Below, one piece after another: positions 44,233-53,158 of a DNA stretch of 64,000 nt. Under the pieces are notes generated by a model. The model saw only the letters and a program-made list of their open reading frames with translations. It did no database searches and was not told the origin of the DNA. The DNA is from Rhodobacterales bacterium (lineage in GTDB: Bacteria > Pseudomonadota > Alphaproteobacteria > Rhodobacterales > Rhodobacteraceae), in assembly GCA_026400355.1 (NCBI GenBank), contig JAPLPE010000017.1:1-64000 (forward strand), written 5' to 3'. Both the position numbers and the translations under genes were made by a program. How positions within the stretch are numbered: position 1 is the first letter of the stretch; each line of letters begins with the position of its first letter.

Positions 44233-45330
44233 GTGTCGGTTTCTGCCAAGGATATGGAAAGAATTCCGCTCTGGTCGGTCGGGGTGCCGCTGTTCGGGGC
44301 GCTGCTGCTGGCGGCGAAATACGGGCATCTGATCAGCGCGCAGTCCACCGTGTTTCTGGTGCTGATCGTGGCGGGGTTGGGCAGCGCGATCTTTGCGGCG
44401 GTGCATCATGCAGACGTGCTGGCAGTCAAGGTGGGTGATCCGTTCGGGTCGGTCTTATTGGCGCTTGCCATCACGGTGATGGAGGTGGCGGTGATCCTGT
44501 CGGTCATGGCGGCCGGGGCATCGGGGGCCGAGACCGTGGCGCGGGATACGGTCTTTGCAGCCGTGATGATCGTGCTGAACGGGATCGTGGGAATCTGTCT
44601 GGTCATCGGCGGGCTGAAACATCACGAACAGGGGTTCCGGACAGATGGCGCGGCGGCGATCCTGAGCGTGATCGCGACGATTGCGGTGATCTCGCTGGTG
44701 CTGCCCAACTTTACCTTGGCCGAACCGGGGCCGGTCTATGCGCCGGCGCAACTGTTGTTCGTTGGGGTTGCGTCGTTTGTGCTTTATGGGGTGTTCCTGT
44801 TCGTCCAGACCTCGCGCCATCGGGACTATTTCCTTGACGGGTTGCATGGCGAGGAAGGCGGGCCACTACCGGGGGCGCGGATGACGCTGGTCAGCGCGGT
44901 GCTGCTGGGGCTGAGCCTTGTCGTGGTCATCCTGCTTGCCAAGGCGCTGACGCCTGCGGTGGAGCGGCAGGTAGCCGAGGCGGGGTTGCCGGTGTCTTTT
45001 GTCGGCGTGGTGATCGCGGCGATCATTCTGTTGCCCGAAGGCGTGGCGGCGCTGAGGGCGGCCTATCGGAACAGGTTGCAGATGAGTTTGAACGCGGCTC
45101 TCGGGTCGGCTTTGGCGTCGATCGGGCTGACCATTCCGATGGTGGCTGTGGCGTCACTGGTGCTGGGCCAGACGCTTGTGCTGGGGCTGAATGCGGAAGG
45201 GATGACGCTGTTGATCCTGACGCTCTTCATCTCGTCCCTGACGCTGGCCACGGGGCGGACGACGATCATGCAGGGGGCGATCCATCTGGTGATCTTTGGC
45301 GTTTTCCTGACGCTTTCGGCAGTTCCCTAG
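44233..45330 (+). CDS. chaA: Calcium/sodium:proton antiporter, ChaA type
   Basis: A 365-residue inner-membrane cation/proton antiporter with about eleven membrane segments. The two inverted CaCA-family repeats are visible: 'VGDPFGSVLLALAITVMEVA' and 'PEGVAALRAAYRNRLQMSLN', each with the membrane-embedded acidic residue. A cytoplasmic loop lies at 'GLHGEEGGPLPGAR'. The start is a GTG at 44233 with GAGGG five bases upstream; the frame is open much further upstream only as antisense to the amidohydrolase. Confidence 0.88.
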   Translation: MSVSAKDMERIPLWSVGVPLFGALLLAAKYGHLISAQSTVFLVLIVAGLGSAIFAAVHHADVLAVKVGDPFGSVLLALAITVMEVAVILSVMAAGASGAETVARDTVFAAVMIVLNGIVGICLVIGGLKHHEQGFRTDGAAAILSVIATIAVISLVLPNFTLAEPGPVYAPAQLLFVGVASFVLYGVFLFVQTSRHRDYFLDGLHGEEGGPLPGARMTLVSAVLLGLSLVVVILLAKALTPAVERQVAEAGLPVSFVGVVIAAIILLPEGVAALRAAYRNRLQMSLNAALGSALASIGLTIPMVAVASLVLGQTLVLGLNAEGMTLLILTLFISSLTLATGRTTIMQGAIHLVIFGVFLTLSAVP

Positions 45331-45422
45331 GGATAGGGATCCGATCATTTCCGGGATTTCGGGAGATCGAGGGGGGTATCTGACGTAAATGGGCGTAAGA
45401 GATTGATTTGAAAAGATGATCG

Positions 45423-45466
45423 GCGTCGGTGCAACGTCGGTATTGCGTCGGTATTGCGTCGGTATT
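45423..45466 (+). repeat. Tandem array, 4 x 11 bp (site B)
   Basis: Four contiguous 11-base units, three close to GCGTCGGTATT and the first ending TGCA instead of TATT. It lies in the convergent gap between chaA and cls (210 bases, no gene). As at site A, GTTAAC (45489-45494) and TTAAGGAAG (45523-45531) follow in the same order and orientation. Confidence 0.8.
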
Positions 45467-45540
45467 TCTTGCGGATACTTACCCCTTCGTTAACGCCGAG
45501 AGGACATACTCGCCCGGGCGCATTAAGGAAGGGTGACGGG

Positions 45541-46968
45541 TCAGAGCAGGGGTTCGGCGAGTGCCAGCGAGTTGTTGCGGATCCGGCGGAACCATGACCA
45601 GCGGGCGACTTCGTCGCGGGTGACCTCGACCGAGCGGGCCATGAAATCGGCCTGCCTCGCGTCAAGTTCGGCGGTGAGTTCGGCCGAGTCGAGGAGGATG
45701 CCGTTTTCATAGTTCAGGTTGAAACTGCGCCGGTCCATGTTGGTGGATCCGATCAGGACGAGATGCCCGTCGATCGTCATGATCTTGGCATGCAGAAGTC
45801 CGGGCTTGAAGGACATGATGCGGATGCCGGCGGCGAGGAGTTCTTCGTAATGGCTTTCGCTCGCGGCGCCGACGAATTTGGAATCGTTCCGTTCCGGCAT
45901 GATCATCGTGACCGCCACGCCCCGGATCGCGGCGGCACAAAGGGCCGACTGGGTCTGTTGGTCGGGGACGTAGTATGGCGTCGTGACCGTGATGTTGCGG
46001 GTGGCCGCATACATCATCGCGCACATCGTGTCCGACAGGGTCGTCCGGCTTTGGTCGGGGCCTGTCGCGATGACCTGTGCGGCAAAGCCGCCGTCGTGGA
46101 CAGGCTGGTGATGGTCGAGGAGATGGGTCAGATCCTCTTCGGAATAAAGGAGCCAGTCCTGCAGGAACACGGCCTGCATCTGGCGCACGACGGGGCCTTC
46201 GAAGTGCAGGAGGATGTCGACCCAGGGCGCAAATCTGGCCTTTACGGTAAAGGCCGCATCGGCGCAGTTCCGGCTGCCGCACCATGTGATGCGGTTGTCG
46301 ATGACCACGACCTTGCGGTGGTTGCGCAGGTCAAGCCGCTGGAAAAGAAGCGAAATGAACGGGTTGCCAAGCGGCAAGGCGCGCGCCTGTTTCACGCCCG
46401 CCTCGCCCATCTTGCGCCAGAGATCGGATTTGACGAGCGCGCGGGAGCCAAGATCATCGACCAAGACCCGCACGGTGACGCCGCGCCGTGCCGCGCGCAT
46501 CACGGCTTCGGCCACTTTCGTTCCGGCTGTATCGTTCAGCCAGATGTAGAAGCAGATGTGGACATGTTCCTGAGCCACGTCGATAGCCTTGACCAGATCG
46601 TCAAGCTGCACGTCGCCTTCGGGCAGCATGTAGGCCATGTTGCCGATGACCGGGGAAAAGCCGCTGGTCGCGTGGCCCGTGGCAAAGGCCGGGGCTGCCA
46701 TGCCTGTCAGGTCGATATGGGTTTCGGGATGTTCGATGCGACCATGGGCCAGCATGTCGCGGACCTGCGTGATGCGGTTGATCTTGGTCCGGGCGAGGCG
46801 GATTTCGCCAAAGAGGAGATAGAGGAGAAGACCCAGCAGCGGGATCAGCCCGATTGCCATGACCCAGCCCAGCCGCACTGTCGGTTGCAGGCCGCCGCGC
46901 AGAAGGACGCGGCCGATGATGACCAGCTGGGCGACATAGACGACGATAAGGACAAGGAGTGTAAACAT
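45541..46968 (-). CDS. cls: Cardiolipin synthase
   Basis: Makes cardiolipin from phosphatidylglycerol at the inner membrane. 475 residues: two N-terminal membrane helices (1-20 and 33-54), then two phospholipase-D domains with HKD motifs at His217-Lys219-Asp224 ('HRKVVVID') and His393-Lys395-Asp400 ('HAKIMTID'), each followed by GS-x-N. The ATG at 46968 starts the first membrane helix; an ATG 13 codons earlier is also possible but adds a non-homologous stretch. Confidence 0.92.
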   Translation of the reverse strand: MFTLLVLIVVYVAQLVIIGRVLLRGGLQPTVRLGWVMAIGLIPLLGLLLYLLFGEIRLARTKINRITQVRDMLAHGRIEHPETHIDLTGMAAPAFATGHATSGFSPVIGNMAYMLPEGDVQLDDLVKAIDVAQEHVHICFYIWLNDTAGTKVAEAVMRAARRGVTVRVLVDDLGSRALVKSDLWRKMGEAGVKQARALPLGNPFISLLFQRLDLRNHRKVVVIDNRITWCGSRNCADAAFTVKARFAPWVDILLHFEGPVVRQMQAVFLQDWLLYSEEDLTHLLDHHQPVHDGGFAAQVIATGPDQSRTTLSDTMCAMMYAATRNITVTTPYYVPDQQTQSALCAAAIRGVAVTMIMPERNDSKFVGAASESHYEELLAAGIRIMSFKPGLLHAKIMTIDGHLVLIGSTNMDRRSFNLNYENGILLDSAELTAELDARQADFMARSVEVTRDEVARWSWFRRIRNNSLALAEPLL

Positions 46969-47156
46969 ATGCGGGGCACCCGGCTGTGGAACGGCAATGG
47001 CAAACATGGCTTGTGTCGGCCTGATGCACAACAGGTCATGACCGGATTCCGTGATCCGGGGCCCGGTCAGTCGTGATCGGCCGCGCAGCTGTCCCTTGAC
47101 CATCGGTCCGCGCTGGTGACCTTTGGGGGGATGTCGGTTGAGGGGAGCCCGGTGAC

Positions 47157-47813
47157 GTGGCTGAGACAAATACAGAGTGGACGGCGCTGCTTGACCCCGT
47201 GGACCGGCTGTCCGAAGTCATGTTCGGCCTGCTGATGACGCTGACCTTTACCGGGACGGCGGCGGTTACGCTGGGCGAAGGTGGCACGGTCGAGGGCATC
47301 CTGCTGGCGGCGCTGGGATGCAATATCGCCTGGGGGATCGTGGACGGGGTGATGTATCTGCTGCGGACCGTCACGGAGCGGCGGCGGACCATCGGCCTGA
47401 TCGGTGACCTGAAGACCGGCGACACTGCCGAAAGGTCTGACGCGGTGCGGGATCTTTTCGCGGTTTCGCACAGCGACAAGCTGACCGAGGACGAGGCGCA
47501 GGCCGTGGCGCGCTGGGTTCTGCGCGTGTCGCAGGGTGTGGAACCGGTGGTGCTGCGGCGTGAGGATTTCCGGGCGGCGCTGCTGGTGTTCCTGCTTGTG
47601 GTCCTGTCCACACTGCCGCCGGTCGTGCCCTTCATGATCATGGAGGATGTGTCAGCGGCAATGCGGGTGTCAAACGCGATTGCTGTGGGGATGCTTGTCC
47701 TGATCGGTTGGCAACTGGATCAGTACATAGAGCACGGATCGCGGCTGATGCGGTTCTTGGTGCCCTTCATCGGGGTTCTTCTGGTCGCGACCACCATTGC
47801 CTTGGGCGGCTAG
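47157..47813 (+). CDS. VIT1/CCC1-like membrane protein
   Basis: A 218-residue protein with five predicted membrane segments: two near the N-terminus (about 20-65) and three in the last 85 residues. A charged cytoplasmic loop lies between ('ERRRTIGLIGDLKTGD'). The opening 'DPVDRLSEVMFGLLMTLTFTGT' resembles VIT1/CCC1-type iron/manganese transporters, though the match is partial and the glutamate-rich domain is not obvious. The start is a GTG with GAGGGGAG nine bases upstream. It is convergent with the AI-2E gene, sharing a CTAG at the stops. Confidence 0.6.
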   Translation: MAETNTEWTALLDPVDRLSEVMFGLLMTLTFTGTAAVTLGEGGTVEGILLAALGCNIAWGIVDGVMYLLRTVTERRRTIGLIGDLKTGDTAERSDAVRDLFAVSHSDKLTEDEAQAVARWVLRVSQGVEPVVLRREDFRAALLVFLLVVLSTLPPVVPFMIMEDVSAAMRVSNAIAVGMLVLIGWQLDQYIEHGSRLMRFLVPFIGVLLVATTIALGG

Positions 47814-48886
47814 GCAGGCGGCGGGGCCGGCACCTTGTCTGACAGAAGGATCGCGATGAAGCGGGTCTGGGGGAAGCTGTCGAAGATGATGACCATAAGC
47901 GAGGTCAGCGGGATGGCGAGGATCGCGCCGGGCAAGCCCCAGAGCGCGCTCCAGACCGCGAGGGAGACGAGGACAACAAAGGGGCTGAGGTCGAGTTGCT
48001 TGCCCATGGCATTCGGCTCGATCACGTTGTCCACCAGCATCTGTACGGAAAGCAGCAGGCCGCCGAGGAGGGCGGTCGTGGCGAGAGAGCCGAACTGGGC
48101 CAACGAGAGGAAGACGGGAAGAAAGACGCCCACAAAGGAACCGACATAGGGGATGTAGTTCAGAAGACTCAGCATGACGGCATAGAAGACGGCGAAATCC
48201 ACATCCATCGCCCAGAGTACGATATAGGACAGGACGCCCGTGATGACGTTCATCAGGGTCTTGACCGCGAGGTATTCACCGATCCTTTGGTTTGCCTGAC
48301 GGATGATCGTTTCGGTGCGCTCGTATTGTTCGTCTCTTGGAAACAATGCGGCCAGTTTGGCTGACATTCCCGTCCGCTCGCTGGCGAGAAACCCGGCGTA
48401 GACGATGACCATGAAAAGCGCGGCCCCGGCCGAGGTGATCCCGCCCAGGATCGAGACGATGACAAGTTGCAAGTCAATCTCGCCCACGATGCCAGCCATG
48501 AAGTTGCGCCAGAGCGAGGTGGTATCGACGGCTTCCATCCCCGGCAGGGTCAGAAGGAAATTGCCGAGTGTCGCCTGGTATTCGGGCAGGACAGCCTGAA
48601 ACTCGGTCAGGGTGGATTCGATGATGAGAGCGAGGCTCAGGATCACGAGGACGAAGATCGCCACGACAAAGGCACTGCGCAGGCTCCGGGGCAGGCCGCC
48701 CACGACGGGCAGGCGGCCAAGTGCGTCGATGGTCGAGGTCATGACGTAGACGACAAGGACAGCGGTCACGATGGGCAGGAAGACGGCCTTGCCGATGTAA
48801 AGGACCATCGCCGTCATCAGCGTGATCGCCATGATGTAGAAGGCGTCGGCCAGTTTTGTACGTTTATGCCGTTGGTCTTCGGTCAT
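47810..48886 (-). CDS. AI-2E family transporter
   Basis: A 358-residue integral membrane protein of the AI-2E exporter (TqsA/PerM, UPF0118) family with about eight helices. Family hallmarks: the N-terminal helix pair with 'FLPIVTAVLVVYVM', the long periplasmic part (about 110-150), and the C-terminal 'LLNYIPYVGSFVGVFLPVFL', 'LVDNVIEPNAMGKQLDLSP' and 'WGLPGAILAIPL'. The family includes Na+/H+ antiporters as well as AI-2 exporters, so the cargo is uncertain. It is 22 bases downstream of the EEP gene on the same strand. Confidence 0.88.
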   Translation of the reverse strand: MTEDQRHKRTKLADAFYIMAITLMTAMVLYIGKAVFLPIVTAVLVVYVMTSTIDALGRLPVVGGLPRSLRSAFVVAIFVLVILSLALIIESTLTEFQAVLPEYQATLGNFLLTLPGMEAVDTTSLWRNFMAGIVGEIDLQLVIVSILGGITSAGAALFMVIVYAGFLASERTGMSAKLAALFPRDEQYERTETIIRQANQRIGEYLAVKTLMNVITGVLSYIVLWAMDVDFAVFYAVMLSLLNYIPYVGSFVGVFLPVFLSLAQFGSLATTALLGGLLLSVQMLVDNVIEPNAMGKQLDLSPFVVLVSLAVWSALWGLPGAILAIPLTSLMVIIFDSFPQTRFIAILLSDKVPAPPPA

Positions 48887-48908
48887 GTTTGATCCTTTGG
48901 TCCGGTGT

Positions 48909-49640
48909 TCAGAACCGGATGCGAGCGACAAGGGGCAAGTGGTCCGATGCGCGTCGGGCGGGGCCTGTGTCATGGACGGACACGTCAAAGGCGGCAGTCG
49001 CGCCTGACACGAAGATGCGGTCGAGGGCGAGGAGGGGGGCTGCTGCGGGAAAGCTCGACCCCATTCCGACCTGGGTGAAACGGGAAAAGAGCGGGGCTAG
49101 GGGCGAGGTCGCGCCGCGCCGCCATTCGTTAAGGTCGCCCATGAGGATGGTGGGCGTGCCGTCCTCGGCGATTTCCTCGGCCAGTTGGCGGGCCTGGGAT
49201 TTGCGGGCATAGGAGAGAAGGCCCATGTGGGCCGCGATGACGCGCAGGTTGCGGCCATTGTGAGAGAGGTCAGTGATGATGGCCCCGCGCGGTTCGACCC
49301 CCGGCAGGCGCAGGGTACGGACATTGCGGATCAGCGCGTCGCGCGTCAGGAGCAGATTGCCGTGCCAGCCGTGGGCGTCTGACCCGGTCTTTTCGCCAAG
49401 GGGGACGGGGGAGAGGCCGGTTTCCTCGTGCAGGCGGGCAAGGTCGAGGACACCGGCGCGGGTGCGGAATCGGCGGTCAGCCTCTTGCAGGGCGAGGATA
49501 TCGGGGTTGATCGCGGCGATGACCTGATGCGTGCGGTCTGGCAGACGGCGCATGTCATGGCCGAAGCCCTTTTGCATGTTGTAGGTCGCTATGGTCAGGT
49601 CATGCGGCGTCACGCTGGTCAAGGGGGCGGTCTGTGTCAT
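48909..49640 (-). CDS. Endonuclease/exonuclease/phosphatase family protein
   Basis: A 243-residue EEP-fold metal-dependent phosphoesterase. Motifs in order: 'TIATYNMQKGF' (metal Asn), 'ILALQEADRRF' (catalytic Glu), 'LRVIAAHMGLLS' (His), 'ILMGDLNEWRRG' (Asp, Asn) and the C-terminal 'RRASDHLPLVARI' (Asp-His). The last motif and the small size resemble phosphodiesterases acting on lipids or nucleic acids; the substrate is unknown. Start at 49640; a further in-frame ATG six codons earlier is possible. Confidence 0.85.
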   Translation of the reverse strand: MTQTAPLTSVTPHDLTIATYNMQKGFGHDMRRLPDRTHQVIAAINPDILALQEADRRFRTRAGVLDLARLHEETGLSPVPLGEKTGSDAHGWHGNLLLTRDALIRNVRTLRLPGVEPRGAIITDLSHNGRNLRVIAAHMGLLSYARKSQARQLAEEIAEDGTPTILMGDLNEWRRGATSPLAPLFSRFTQVGMGSSFPAAAPLLALDRIFVSGATAAFDVSVHDTGPARRASDHLPLVARIRF

Positions 49641-49931
49641 GGCCGCAGGATAGGGCATGTCGGATGGGAAAGGGTAGAGTGAGTATGAGGGACAAGTGAC
49701 CTGAGGGGCTTGGCGCGTTCTTGCTTTTCGGGAGAGGGCAGAAGTTGTACGAAGCCCGACATCCTCGAGGGTTGCACGGCCATCCCGGGTTATGGGCATG
49801 ATGGACGATCTGAAACTTGATTGCGTTTTGTTCAAGGCCGCCGGATGGGTGGGCCATCAGGACGTGTTTGCCTGTGTTCGGCCCGTTTGAGCCTTGGCAA
49901 GGCCCGTTGCACGGTCTTGCGTAGCGCAGAC
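49641..49931. other. Intergenic region upstream of the EEP gene
   Basis: About 290 bases without a convincing gene. A 30-codon plus-strand ORF (49802-49891) with no ribosome-binding site and no recognisable family is the only short candidate, and I do not support it. The region should contain the EEP/AI-2E promoter. Confidence 0.4.
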
Positions 49932-51518
49932 TTAGCCGGGGGTCCATGACCGGGGCGGAGCGCCGGGGGAGACCAGATAGAAGTGATCAGGTGCGACCTG
50001 TTCCCACGGACCTTCGGTGCCGTCGGGCCAGATGATGCGGACCTGCGCTTCGGTCGCGTTGCCGAGCCCCATGTGGAGCCAGCCGAGCTGGCCCGAGGCA
50101 TGGCCGCCGCCCGACGTGATCTCGCGCCGGGTCACGGTCTCGCCGCGCTTGAGTTCAAGCCAGCCACCGATGGCGTCGGGGTTGGGGCCCTCCTGATGGA
50201 TGCGGACCCCAATCCAGTGGCCGTCAAGCGGGCCGGTGTTGCGCCAGACCTGTGCAGGCGTCCGGCGGTTCGTGACGATGAGGTCGAGCCGCCCGTCAAG
50301 GTTGAAATCGGCCAGCGCGGCCCCGCGTGAGATCATCATCGAGGCGACGCTGGCCTTGTCGCCCGTTTCGGTAAAGGTGCCGTCCGGGTTCTGGAGCAGG
50401 AGGTTGTTCGGATCGTGGAGGGCAAAGTCGGGCATCTTGTCGACATTGCCCTTGGCCACGAAGAGATCGGCGAGACCGTCGTTGTTCACATCCTCGAACT
50501 GCGCATGCCAGCCGGTCGAAGGCTGGATTTCGTCCCCGATATAGGGGCGGTGGGCGGTGACGCCCTTGGCAAAGGCCACGTCGGAATAAGCGGGCCTTGC
50601 GGGGGTGCCGTCGGCGGGCGGGGCGGCGAGTGTCTGGAGTTTGCTGTCAGCCATCGAAGTGAGGAAGTATTCAGGAAAGCCGTCACCATTCAGGTCATTG
50701 GAGGCGATGCCCATGCCCCAGATCCGCAACCTTGCCCAGCCGTCCGTGTCCTTGAGCAGGACCGGCGGTTCGCCGGGGGCCAGGTGCCACATCTGTTCCT
50801 GCCCGCCCTTGTAGTATTCGCGGTCGTTCGACACGCGAAGCGACGGGGTGCCCGAGCGGTCCCAGTCGGTGAAGAGGATGGAGAGGGCGCAGTAGCTCGG
50901 TGTCAGCGGCAGGGGCGGGGCAAAGCCCGAGCTGTCGGCATTCGGACGGTGGAGCCAGTTGTCGGTGCAGGAGCCCCAGGGGAATTCGTCCTGCATGCGG
51001 TCGATATAGTTGCCGATGGCAATCGTGGGCCATTTCTGCCCATGTTCCCAGGTGGCCGAGAAGGAGGCCGACCATGCATCGCCGCCGTCAAAGCCCCAGG
51101 CTTCGTTCGCGCGTTCGAACTGGCAATTGCCAAGGCCGCGCATGACCATGTTTTCGCCCACGCGCAGCAGGACGATGTCGATATTGCCGTCGCTGTCGAT
51201 ATCGAGCGGGTAGGTGCCCGAGACCGCTTCAATCTCAAGCCCCGAGGTCTGGCGGACAAAGGTCAGCGGGCCGCCCGCGGTGGAAGTGTTGACGAAGAAG
51301 GAGGCTTGTGCGGTTCCCCCGGCGGTCAGCACATCTTCGAACCCGTCGCCGTTGCAGTCAAACGTCGCAACGCCGCCGCCGACCATGTATTCCCAGTCGC
51401 CCATGAAGGACGACTCGATCCCAGAGGTGGCGGTTTCCTCGGTAAAGGTAGGGATGGGGGTCTGGGCGTGGAGGGGACTGGCGGCAAGGAAGGCTGCGAT
51501 GAGGAGGAGTTTGCGCAT
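49932..51518 (-). CDS. CRTAC1-family secreted repeat protein (FG-GAP/VCBS, ASPIC/UnbV)
   Basis: A 528-residue exported protein: signal peptide 1-19 ('MRKLLLIAAFLAASPLHAQ'), then a predicted seven-bladed propeller with FG-GAP/VCBS calcium-binding loops of the D-x-N/D-x-D-G type: 'DCNGDGFEDV', 'DIDSDGNIDIV', 'DLNGDGFPEY', 'DVNNDGLADL', 'DFNLDGRLDL'. The C-terminal 110 residues are an ASPIC/UnbV domain ('SGGGHASGQLGWLHMGLG'). Such proteins are periplasmic or surface proteins with adhesive or enzymatic roles. It lies 5 bases behind the haloperoxidase gene, so the two are co-expressed. Confidence 0.88.
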   Translation of the reverse strand: MRKLLLIAAFLAASPLHAQTPIPTFTEETATSGIESSFMGDWEYMVGGGVATFDCNGDGFEDVLTAGGTAQASFFVNTSTAGGPLTFVRQTSGLEIEAVSGTYPLDIDSDGNIDIVLLRVGENMVMRGLGNCQFERANEAWGFDGGDAWSASFSATWEHGQKWPTIAIGNYIDRMQDEFPWGSCTDNWLHRPNADSSGFAPPLPLTPSYCALSILFTDWDRSGTPSLRVSNDREYYKGGQEQMWHLAPGEPPVLLKDTDGWARLRIWGMGIASNDLNGDGFPEYFLTSMADSKLQTLAAPPADGTPARPAYSDVAFAKGVTAHRPYIGDEIQPSTGWHAQFEDVNNDGLADLFVAKGNVDKMPDFALHDPNNLLLQNPDGTFTETGDKASVASMMISRGAALADFNLDGRLDLIVTNRRTPAQVWRNTGPLDGHWIGVRIHQEGPNPDAIGGWLELKRGETVTRREITSGGGHASGQLGWLHMGLGNATEAQVRIIWPDGTEGPWEQVAPDHFYLVSPGAPPRSWTPG

Positions 51519-51523
51519 GCGGA

Positions 51524-52831
51524 TCAGCTTCGGGTCACAAGGGCATTGGTGAAATCGCCAACACACCGTCCCTGATCAAGGCCAAGGTCGATGGCTGAGC
51601 GGAAATGAATGCCGCCGTAAAGGCGGGAAATCCCGGCCTCGTTCGCGGCGGCCCAGAAATCGGGGAAGTCGCGGGCGGGCAGGCCGTCATCTTCGTGAGT
51701 GGTGTCGGTGAAGGCGTGGTTTTCGCCAAAGAGTGCCGTGAGAACAGTGGCGGCAGCACCCGATTGCGTCGAATGGCCCGACGGGTATTCGGGGAAAGGC
51801 GGGGTGATGAGGAGCGGTGACCATTTGTCATCGAGGACCCGGCGGATATAGGTCACGGGGCGGAGCAGGTCATATTCATATTTCATCTTCCAGTTGGCGA
51901 TGAAGGCATCGGCGACAGTGATCCCGAGTTTGGCCAGCACCTCGACCTGACGGTCGAGAGGGGCGTCTTCGAGGGCCAACTGGTCGAGTGCGATCGTGAC
52001 CCAATGGCCCGGCGGGGTGGGCGACAGCATCGGGTCGTCAGACCAGAAGCGGGCGATGAGTTTCTGTTCGTCGGTCAACTGGCCCGGTACGTCATGGACC
52101 TCCTGCGCTTCGATCCGGAATTGCGAGCCGACCTCTTCGCTGTAGGCCGGTGGCGGGGGCAGGGGGCACGCGTCCTGCGGCATGGCGAAGGGGCGGTTGG
52201 TGCCCCATTCGGGCAAGAGCGGCATCTGCTGTTGGCGGATGGCGCTGGTGGGGACCCATTCAAACGGTTTGGTCGCAGCGGGGTAGTCGAGCGGAAAGCC
52301 CATGTTGACGATGGTGGCGCCCCCGTCATCCATCGACCATGCGATGATGTGGTCGGCGATCGCCTTGCCAAAGGCCGCGCTGCGGGCGCCGGTTTCGGGA
52401 TCCACTCCGGCGGATGTGCGTTCGGTCAGGTCGGCCTTCATGGCCGTCATGGCGCGCTGGCCGGTCGGGCCGGTGTTGGAGAAGAAGAAGGATGCGGAAT
52501 CGGCCATTGCAGCCTGGATCACGATCGCCTCGTCATAGATGGCGGCGGGGTCGCGGGCGGGAAGAGGTTCGAGGCCGTGAAGCTGGCCTGCGAGGGTGCG
52601 GAGGTCAGTGTTTCCGCTCGCCACGGCCTCGTAGGCCGCGATAGAGACATAGGCGAAGGCGCGACTTGCGACCGGGGGCGTGTAGGTGGGCGTGTGGCGG
52701 ACGAGTTCGAGCACGAGGGCATACCAGCGCTGATAGGCAAAGGCCGCGCGGTCATCTGTCTGGGCCATCGTAAGGGATGGGAGCATCAGGGCGAGGAGCA
52801 GCACGCTTAGCAGGCGGCGGAAGGCGGTCAT
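51524..52831 (-). CDS. Secreted vanadium-dependent haloperoxidase / PAP2 family protein
   Basis: A 435-residue exported PAP2-superfamily enzyme. Signal peptide 1-23 (cleavage after 'LTMAQ' region). The three active-site motifs for vanadate or phosphate are complete: K-x6-RP (Lys317, Arg324-Pro325), 'YPSGHS' (Ser351-Gly352-His353) and SR-x5-H-x5-D (Ser402-Arg403, His409, Asp415). This spacing fits bacterial vanadium haloperoxidase-like proteins better than lipid phosphatases, but a phosphatase activity is possible. The ATG at 52831 is at the signal peptide. First gene of a two-gene operon with the CRTAC1-like protein. Confidence 0.85.
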   Translation of the reverse strand: MTAFRRLLSVLLLALMLPSLTMAQTDDRAAFAYQRWYALVLELVRHTPTYTPPVASRAFAYVSIAAYEAVASGNTDLRTLAGQLHGLEPLPARDPAAIYDEAIVIQAAMADSASFFFSNTGPTGQRAMTAMKADLTERTSAGVDPETGARSAAFGKAIADHIIAWSMDDGGATIVNMGFPLDYPAATKPFEWVPTSAIRQQQMPLLPEWGTNRPFAMPQDACPLPPPPAYSEEVGSQFRIEAQEVHDVPGQLTDEQKLIARFWSDDPMLSPTPPGHWVTIALDQLALEDAPLDRQVEVLAKLGITVADAFIANWKMKYEYDLLRPVTYIRRVLDDKWSPLLITPPFPEYPSGHSTQSGAAATVLTALFGENHAFTDTTHEDDGLPARDFPDFWAAANEAGISRLYGGIHFRSAIDLGLDQGRCVGDFTNALVTRS

Positions 52832-52953
52832 GAAAGTCCCCCGGTTGGTTCCGTGGTAAAGCATGGGGGATGCGGGTGGGGCAAGGGGGAGATTGGGGGG
52901 GAGCGGAGGTGGGGGCGCCCGTTCCGCGTGGACCACGCAGCATGGGGTTGGGT

Positions 52954-52975
52954 GACCAAGGTGCTTGCCTTGGTC
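52954..52975. terminator. Hairpin after the Gfo/Idh operon
   Basis: A perfect 8-bp stem GACCAAGG / CCTTGGTC with a 6-base loop (TGCTTG). It lies downstream of the Gfo/Idh gene in its direction of transcription, but has no T run. Either a Rho-assisted terminator or an operator-like palindrome before the haloperoxidase genes. Confidence 0.4.
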
Positions 52976-53135
52976 AAGGGGGCGAGCGGTTCGCCCCAAA
53001 GGGCGCAGGCGCTCGCAGTCTGGATGGTTGGGGAAATTGAGGCCGGCAGAGGCGGTGAGACCAGGGCGGGGCGGTGCTTTCTCCGGAGGCACTGACCCGA
53101 TCAGATAGAGCGACGGTGTTGATGCTTAACGTTGC

Positions 53136-53149
53136 GGCCGGTACCGGCC
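53136..53149. repeat. Perfect 14-bp palindrome
   Basis: GGCCGGTACCGGCC, ten bases beyond the stop of the Gfo/Idh gene. All 14 positions are self-complementary with no loop, so it is likelier a protein-binding palindrome or part of a larger terminator structure than an RNA hairpin. Confidence 0.45.
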
Positions 53150-53158
53150 AAAGCCTCC

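Larger units (their letters stand above)
52832..53158. other. Spacer upstream of the haloperoxidase operon
   Basis: About 327 bases with no gene. It contains two listed structures and should hold the promoter of the haloperoxidase operon close to 52831. A G-rich strand (52862-52920) is notable: several GGGG and GGGGG runs could in principle form a G-quadruplex on the plus strand. Confidence 0.45.

Noticed and set aside
52862-52920. G-quadruplex regulatory element upstream of the haloperoxidase operon
   Set aside because: The G runs are irregular and could reflect high GC only; kept as a note in the spacer entry, not as a finding.
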